Assembly: GCA_029465975.1 (NCBI GenBank)
Contig: CM055744.1
Location: 10,015,596-10,079,595 of the forward strand
Direction of reading: 5' to 3'
Source of the DNA: Dallia pectoralis
Lineage: Eukaryota > Chordata > Actinopteri > Esociformes > Umbridae
Length of the DNA stretch: 64,000 bases
Below, in pieces: positions 60,843-64,000 of the stretch. Every line of letters begins with the position of its first letter. The first letter of the stretch is position 1. The notes below the pieces were generated by a model. That model had not been told where the DNA came from. It did no database searches and saw only the letters and a list, made by a program, of their open reading frames with translations. The translations under genes were made by a program, and so were the position numbers.

Positions 60843-61860
60843 GGCAGGAAAAAAACTGGTTTACGTAAAGACTGCTGCTGACGCGAGAGCCGAAGATGTC
60901 TAGCGAGAGACTTTCTCTATAGCTTATAATATGAATTATTCTATAAAAACAATATCATATTCGAAAATCTAAAAGCGTGAAAGGCGGTCACTGTTTTGCA
61001 GTCCCTGTTATTGATGGTCTGAGACCAGATTTTGTGTACGTAGCTATCTGCATTTTGGGTTTGTAGGGTTCAGGTTAGCTATTTTTCACAGGAGAAGCTT
61101 CACGACTGTAATCATACAAAACGGAGAGGCCTATGAGCTAGCTGTACATGCCCTTATGTTGGTAATTAGTCACGAAGAGGATGTCATGCCCTGCTTCTGA
61201 AATCTACTACTGCTGACATCCCAGCAATCTGAAACAAAGTGTTTGGGAAGGTAAATATCTGACATTGATTCATGTGCAATTATATTGAATTACACTATAT
61301 GAAGAGAGTCAGACTACTGGCATACTTGGACAACTTACTGGTTCTGGCAAGCCGAATTGGCTATGAATTGGTAAAAAAACGCTCAGCTCTCATAGTCAAC
61401 ATGTTCAATGTAGAAGAAAAAAGACCAGCAACCTTGACACGAGCCAAAGCGATATGGCCATATGAATGGTATAGTGTAGCTCAGACTGGTCAGAGTGATC
61501 ATGATGACCCCTGATGACCCCTGATGACCCCTGTCCACCAATTAATGTGCCCACATTGATAGCTGACATAACAGCTTATGACATGATGATTAGCACGTTA
61601 TGAGTAATGGCCTTGTTATGACACTACACTTCCAGTATTAGTGTTACCAAGTCTTCAAATGAAATCAACACAAACACAGATGTCCTAAAATGAAGTCTAA
61701 GTATTTGATATACAATGAAAAGGATGTTTACTTTAACCTTGCAGTATTACCATACCACAACAGAAGGAAATAATATTTCCTGTCCCGATGCTGAACTTCA
61801 TCTAATATTTTTTTTTACGGGGAATTATTTATTGTGTGGAATAAGTGCAGTGGATTTAAC
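60843..61860. other. Intergenic, nothing recognised
   Basis: Only a short triple direct repeat TGATGACCCC at 61501-61533 stands out. Open frame 61272-61514 has no recognisable domain. Confidence 0.5.
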
Positions 61861-62216
61861 TAGGGATGACTCTTTAACACTTTTGTCTGATAACGATACA
61901 GCAACCTTGAATATCTGCCGTCATCAACACTAATCCTATACCATCTTTTCCAGCTAGGCTGTTAATAATACATGTGTTTGGATGTCCTTATTGCTTAACC
62001 AAACGATGTAATCTCACATTCTAGTTAGTTCTATGTTCACCTGACACGTGTTGCTTGTGTCACAACACACCTCTCTGTACGGCATGTCGCTTAAAGCATT
62101 TCCATCATAGGTTAATGGATCGTATTATTATTATTATTTTTTGCGATATCTGATCCAGTGTTTTTGGCCACTATTGGACCAATACAGATAATAAATATTC
62201 GCTCGGTGCATCCCTA
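61861..62216. mobile_element. Short hAT MITE, 356 bp
   Basis: Begins TAGGGATG and ends CGGTGCATCCCTA. Flanks GATTTAAC (61853-61860) and CATTTAAC (62217-62224) are an 8-bp duplication with one mismatch. The right terminus resembles that of the hAT at 25835-27045 (TAGGGATGCACCGA). No coding capacity. Confidence 0.75.
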
Positions 62217-62650
62217 CATTTAACACCGACAGACACTCTTTATTTACTCCAGCTCATCTTGTGGCAAGTCTCAGGCAAGTTTACGCCAAATTCCTCCTCA
62301 CCAAACCAATATTCAAAAATCTAAATGCTAGTTAATAACTGGCTAAATATTAATTCTTAACAAATATCAAGCATAGTGTCGTGCCTTACTTTCCTTATAG
62401 TACATTTGAAAAGGCAGACGGAGTCACATGAAACATTGCAGTGGGAAAGAAATTCATTCCAATGCCCGCATTGGTTTGTGAAGATCTCAGCGGGATAAGT
62501 GAGGCTTAATTTAGGAAAATGAGAGTGTATAATGCATTCAGCCTCCTGCCCCCATTTGTCTTTGAACACAAACAAAACAGCTCTCTCAGGTATTCCTGTT
62601 GATCTGTCTGCAGAGGTTACTGTCTAGACAGCTGATTATGCTAAACGAAA
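62217..62650. other. Intergenic, nothing recognised
   Basis: No supported gene or structure between the hAT MITE and the GA-rich tract. Confidence 0.45.
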
Positions 62651-62768
62651 GAGGGGGGGGAGGCAAGAGCCAAGTGAGAGAGAGAAGAGAGAGGGAGAGT
62701 AACACAAAGATAGACTGACGAAGACAGAGAGAGAGCGCGAGGGAGAGGGGGAGAGAGGGAGAGAGGGT

Positions 62769-62805
<37 letters not shown>

Positions 62806-62886
62806 ACAGAAGAGAGCAACACAAAGATAGACTGACGAAGACAGAGAGAGAGCGCGAGGAGAGGGGGAGAGAGGGAGAGAGGGTGG

Positions 62887-62919
<33 letters not shown>

Positions 62920-62922
62920 GGT

Positions 62923-62963
<41 letters not shown>

Positions 62964-62998
62964 CAAAACAAAGATAGAATGACGAAGACCAGAGAGAG
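62651..62998. repeat. GA-rich microsatellite with longer-period repeat
   Basis: (GA)n blocks interrupted by a repeated segment ACACAAAGATAGACTGACGA (62703, 62820 and, as AAACAAAGATAGAATGACGA, 62966). So the array has a higher-order unit of about 118-146 bp. One strand is almost pure purine. The Ser/Leu-rich minus ORFs here are artefacts. Confidence 0.92.
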
Positions 62999-64000
62999 AG
63001 AATGGGGAATAGGGCATATTAGACAGCAAATGAGGAAAAGACAAGAGAGATATACTATGTTCAGCTGTAAAAATAGTATCTGTAGGGCCCTGTGCTACCT
63101 TAGAATAAGTCATGGAGGCTTTGCTGAACATGACTCACCCAACATCACTTTAAGTAAGAATTCATAATTATCCCTTAAGCAAAATTCAAAGCTTTAAGTC
63201 TGACTAAAAGGGCAAGACAGAAAAGCAGTGTATTTTTGTGCATATAGTAACAGTAGAGTAAAATGTTGCCCGGGAAATAAGATTTGTGATTCCTGTCTCA
63301 TTTGTCCATAACACTTCTGACTTCTTAACGGTTCCCTATAAATTGTCTTATAGATTTGTCTCCTGTCATTCTGTATTTCACATCAGTGGGATTTACATTT
63401 TCTTCTGTTCAAATGATGCCTACAAGGGAACCACCCACCATATAAGCCCTTCTAAATAAATGAAATTGGTCATGAGCAAACTATCTGGTATTAATTGTGG
63501 ACTAATAATATAGAGCATGTATGTCCCTCAATTAGATAAAAGTAGTTTAATGTGGAGGAAATGTCGTGCTAATTGTGATACATTGTTTGTGCCCTACAGA
63601 TTGTACACACTTCTAATACAGAGTCCATATACTGCAACACACTCGTGCTGAATGACAATTCTCCAGGGAAAGAAATATTTCAAAATGTTAAATTGACAGT
63701 AGCTACTTGAATCGACTATATAATTAAGGGACATGTTGCCCTAAATACCATCTTACCTTGAGAAAGGGCAGAGGAAAGCAATACAGGGTTGGGCTTTGAT
63801 TGGTTGACAGGTGCAACTTATGAGAGCTCATGCATCTCCCCCACATTCTGAACATGTTAAATAGTGATAATAATGATTAACTAATGATTGACAGGATGTG
63901 ATCATCCCGGCCATCAGGGAGTTTGTAGCCTCATTTCCTCCACCACTAGACATTATTCATCGGTCTGCAGTGATTCCAAGCATAGGGCTTTTGATTGCGA
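62999..64000. other. Right end of window, nothing recognised
   Basis: No supported gene, RNA or repeat. The window ends in unassigned AT-rich sequence. Confidence 0.45.

Noticed and set aside
62586..63131. Ser/Leu/Pro-rich 181-codon minus ORF
   Set aside because: Reading of a GA microsatellite on its CT strand; low complexity only.
1..64000. CRISPR arrays, operons, phage or integron structures
   Set aside because: Regular repeats present are tandem satellites without unique spacers, and gene structure is clearly eukaryotic.

Overview
The window is vertebrate nuclear DNA, almost certainly from a teleost fish. Genes are split into short exons separated by long repeat-rich introns. The repeats are fish types: Tc1-like and hAT DNA transposons, L2-like and Rex3/RTE-like LINEs, and a tRNA-derived SINE. 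The SINE and the 'gtgcactac' type repeat near 58.7 kb resemble repeats known from salmonid and esociform fishes. That order is a plausible source, but this is recognition from memory and is not proven here.

Four protein-coding genes can be rebuilt exon by exon with consistent splice phases. From left to right they are: (1) an agouti-signalling protein gene (asip) on + at 3440-4772, coding 122 aa with the ten-cysteine domain; (2) adenosylhomocysteinase (ahcy) on - at 14650-31841, ten coding exons, 433 aa; (3) the ESCRT-III subunit gene chmp4b on - at 36872-41124, five coding exons, 223 aa; (4) cimip1 (the C20orf85 homologue, a ciliary microtubule inner protein) on - at 45208-48754, four coding exons, 133 aa. 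The ahcy-asip-chmp4b neighbourhood matches the human chromosome 20q11 block. Genes 2-4 are head to tail on the minus strand, and asip converges on ahcy. They share no pathway: melanocortin antagonism, methyl-cycle enzyme, membrane scission and ciliary doublet structure.

Left part (1-14.4 kb): asip, a LINE endonuclease fragment at 6.45-7.16 kb, MITEs and otherwise unremarkable sequence. Centre (14.4-32.1 kb): ahcy, whose introns hold two Tc1 relics, a SINE, an L2-like reverse transcriptase fragment and a stack of hAT elements nested up to three deep. A 51-bp tandem repeat in one intron copies an exon/intron junction. 32.5-33.5 kb: a 5'-truncated Rex3/RTE-like LINE with an intact 287-codon ORF, a GATG-type tail and an 11-bp target-site duplication. 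Then come chmp4b and cimip1, with CRE/ATF-type promoter motifs and an RFX plus forkhead promoter pair respectively.

Right part (48.9-64 kb): no confident gene. It holds a hAT element inserted into a Tc1 transposase gene, several tandem repeats, a 1.35-kb GT-rich repeat, a GA-rich microsatellite and a small hAT MITE. I found no tRNA, rRNA or CRISPR array, and no evidence for a new multigene system. The best leads are the nested transposons with exact duplications, the duplicated splice donors in ahcy and the promoter motif clusters.
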